Positions 6,127 through 6,973 of a stretch of DNA of 6,973 bases are shown piece after piece (the first letter of the stretch is position 1; each line of letters opens with the position of its first letter). The stretch is from RGIG5579 sp045601445. GTDB lineage: Bacteria; Bacillota; Clostridia; Oscillospirales; SIG627. The translations under genes were made by a program, and so were the position numbers. The DNA lies in NCBI GenBank assembly GCA_045601445.1, contig JAZRZQ010000087.1:1-6973 (forward strand). The letters are read 5' to 3'. Under the pieces are notes generated by a model that was given only the letters and a program-made list of their open reading frames with translations, was not told the origin of the DNA and did not search any database.

Positions 6127-6129
6127 GTT
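6127..6129 (-). promoter_or_regulatory. T-box specifier codon AAC (Asn)
   Basis: The 3' side of the specifier loop is GGAAAAACA between the two Stem I helices. The triplet followed by a single purine and then the base helix CUUC is AAC, the position used for codon-anticodon pairing in known T-boxes. AAC pairs with the GUU anticodon of tRNA(Asn). GAC (Asp) does not occur in the loop. The assignment depends on my hand-folded helix boundaries. Confidence 0.75.
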
Positions 6130-6224
6130 TTTCCCGCACCGCTCACTACCGTCTTCCCAGCGCCGACGGCTCTCTGCGAATGAGAATGGCACGATACTCT
6201 CTTCTTCAACGCTTATGATTCTTT

Positions 6225-6253
6225 ATTGTATCACGATTTTTTCGCCAAGTCAA
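6225..6253 (-). promoter_or_regulatory. Sigma-A promoter for the T-box/aspS-gatCAB operon
   Basis: TTGACT (6253-6248), a 17-base spacer and TACAAT (6230-6225) are close to the consensus on the - strand. The start would be an A near 6220-6219, just before the T-box Stem I. The promoter sits in the gap after the asparaginase-family gene, so the operon can be transcribed on its own. An inverted repeat overlaps the -35 box. Confidence 0.85.
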
Positions 6254-6261
6254 TGACTCGG
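6245..6261. repeat. Imperfect inverted repeat over the -35 box
   Basis: CCAAGTCA-A-TGACTCGG is an 8-1-8 inverted repeat with one mismatch that covers the whole -35 element. As a - strand hairpin it has no following T-run, so it is a poor terminator for the upstream gene. It could be an operator, or chance. Confidence 0.35.
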
Positions 6262-6282
6262 ACGAATTGTTTTTAAAAAAAT

Positions 6283-6973
6283 TCAACTCAGATGCTCGCC
6301 GTTGAGATCGTCTTCGACGAAACGGCAAAGCTCCTTGCCGCGAAGGCCAAGTGCACAGCCGAGCAAGACCTTGACGTAGGCCATCTCACCGGTCAGAGAG
6401 GCGACGGGAACGACGCCACCCCGAAGGGCGTTGCCCGTGGTGACGTATTTGGTTTGAGAATAGGGCTCGAGAAACAGCGGGATCGGGGGGAGCTTGGCGT
6501 CACAGCGAGCCTTGAAGTGCATCAGAGAATAATCCGAAAGAGACGCTCCGTCCAAGGCGGGATCAGTCGCCGCCGTGCCCGAATGAAAGCTGCCGTGGAC
6601 GACGGCATCGACACCGTCAAGCTTCAGGAGCGAATAATCAAGCCCGACGTAAGGAAGGATTCGCAAAACCCTTGCCGAGGAGAGCAAAAAGGGCTTTTCC
6701 TGCCAGAGGCGTCTTGTCCCCGAGCTCCTCGTTCCCTCGTGGCGATAGGGCGTGCCGTGAAGGGGGATCATATCCTTGCTGTAGAAATTGTCCGAGTGGT
6801 TGGCGCATGACAGAAGATGCGCGGCCTTGTGCAGATATACCGTCTGCGCGCCGTCTCTTTCTTCGTTTCGGTAAACGGCGTAGACGTTCGGCAGAATGCC
6901 GCCGGCGATCAGCTCCACCGCGGCGCGGAAGTTTTCGTTGCCGTTGGCGGTCTCGTCCTGAAGGGATCTCTGG
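6283..6973 (-). CDS. Asparaginase-family protein, C-terminal part
   Basis: The frame is open to the window edge; 229 residues up to the TGA at 6285-6283 are present and the start lies outside. Asparaginases hydrolyse L-asparagine to aspartate and ammonia. The fragment starts with DETANGNENFRAAVELIAGG, matching the linker pattern DxxSADGxxNLxxAVxLA near the end of the N-terminal asparaginase domain. It then has NVYAVYRNEE (where others have VLVVxNxxIHSA), the C-terminal domain segment LPYVGLDYSLLKLDGVDAVV, HGSFHSGTAAT (fragment 126-136), PIPLFLEPYSQTKY and SLTGEMAYVKVLLG (192-205). The catalytic Thr, Asp and Lys lie upstream in this family and cannot be checked. It is on the same strand as aspS and just before its promoter. 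It could be a catabolic asparaginase or, less likely, a GatD-like amidase. No terminator hairpin follows its stop, so some readthrough into the T-box leader is possible. Confidence 0.75.
   Translation of the reverse strand, partial: QRSLQDETANGNENFRAAVELIAGGILPNVYAVYRNEERDGAQTVYLHKAAHLLSCANHSDNFYSKDMIPLHGTPYRHEGTRSSGTRRLWQEKPFLLSSARVLRILPYVGLDYSLLKLDGVDAVVHGSFHSGTAATDPALDGASLSDYSLMHFKARCDAKLPPIPLFLEPYSQTKYVTTGNALRGGVVPVASLTGEMAYVKVLLGCALGLRGKELCRFVEDDLNGEHLS

Larger units (their letters stand above)
5971..6220 (-). promoter_or_regulatory. T-box riboswitch leader of aspS-gatCAB, predicted tRNA(Asn) sensor
   Basis: T-box leaders bind a matching tRNA and let transcription continue only when that tRNA is uncharged. 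All parts can be read on the - strand. The Stem I base helix is UUGAAG (6209-6204) with CUUCGG (6125-6120). The specifier loop is AAGAGAGUAU against GGAAAAACA. An upper helix CGUGCC/GGUGCG (6193-6188/6140-6135) follows. The apical CCGUC/GACGG stem sits next to AGAGAGCC. The conserved GGAGC follows Stem I (6120-6116), and Stem III is CAUCC-CGUCA-GGAUG (6075-6061). The T-box AAUUUGGGUGGUAUCGCGG (6034-6016) and a terminator complete it. It lies between a sigma-A-type promoter and aspS. The specifier reads AAC. Confidence 0.95.

Noticed and set aside
6126..6134. Dual-codon specifier like the overlapping Asn/Glu T-box of Clostridium acetobutylicum
   Set aside because: That design needs GAAC so that a one-base shift reads GAA and AAC. 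Here the loop is GGAAAAACA, so the shifted triplet is AAA, and GAA is four bases upstream of AAC.

Overview
The window looks like chromosomal DNA of an uncultured or gut-type Firmicute, probably of class Clostridia. The evidence is a T-box riboswitch, strong AAGGAGG-type ribosome binding sites, a glutamyl/aspartyl-tRNA amidotransferase operon and GC-rich coding DNA with AT-rich spacers. The family assignment is inference; no ribosomal or other phylogenetic marker is present.

Layout. The left edge (1-378, + strand) is the C-terminal quarter of a GH1 beta-glucosidase, followed by a perfect 13-bp terminator hairpin. From 379 to 1175 there is no intact gene. That stretch holds a probable insertion-sequence end, the last codons of a decayed IS3-family transposase on the - strand, a cluster of eight small hairpins spaced by GATTTCAT/ATGAAAT, and a shared terminator. 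The rest is on the - strand. Read in the direction of transcription it is: the end of an asparaginase-family gene (6973 to 6283), a sigma-A promoter, a T-box leader (about 6220 to 5971), aspS (5921-4146), gatC (4117-3836), gatA (3822-2620) and gatB (2618-1176), with the terminator at 1134-1094.

How it fits together. AspRS plus GatCAB is the two-step route to Asn-tRNA(Asn): a non-discriminating AspRS charges tRNA(Asn) with aspartate, and GatCAB amidates it. The T-box specifier loop reads AAC (Asn) rather than GAC (Asp), so the operon is probably induced by uncharged tRNA(Asn). AspRS has His31 in an RDHGG context, the form associated with relaxed tRNA specificity. The upstream neighbour is an asparagine-degrading-type enzyme, so the locus as a whole concerns asparagine.

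The most unusual point is GatA. It is only 400 residues long and lacks the normal N-terminal region. It has Ala where the catalytic Lys should be, no GGSSGGS motif, and no Arg pair in the glutamine-binding segment, yet it keeps the nucleophile-type Ser. It may not hydrolyse glutamine in the standard way. The nearby asparaginase-family protein (compare archaeal GatD, which feeds GatE) suggests one testable alternative ammonia source.
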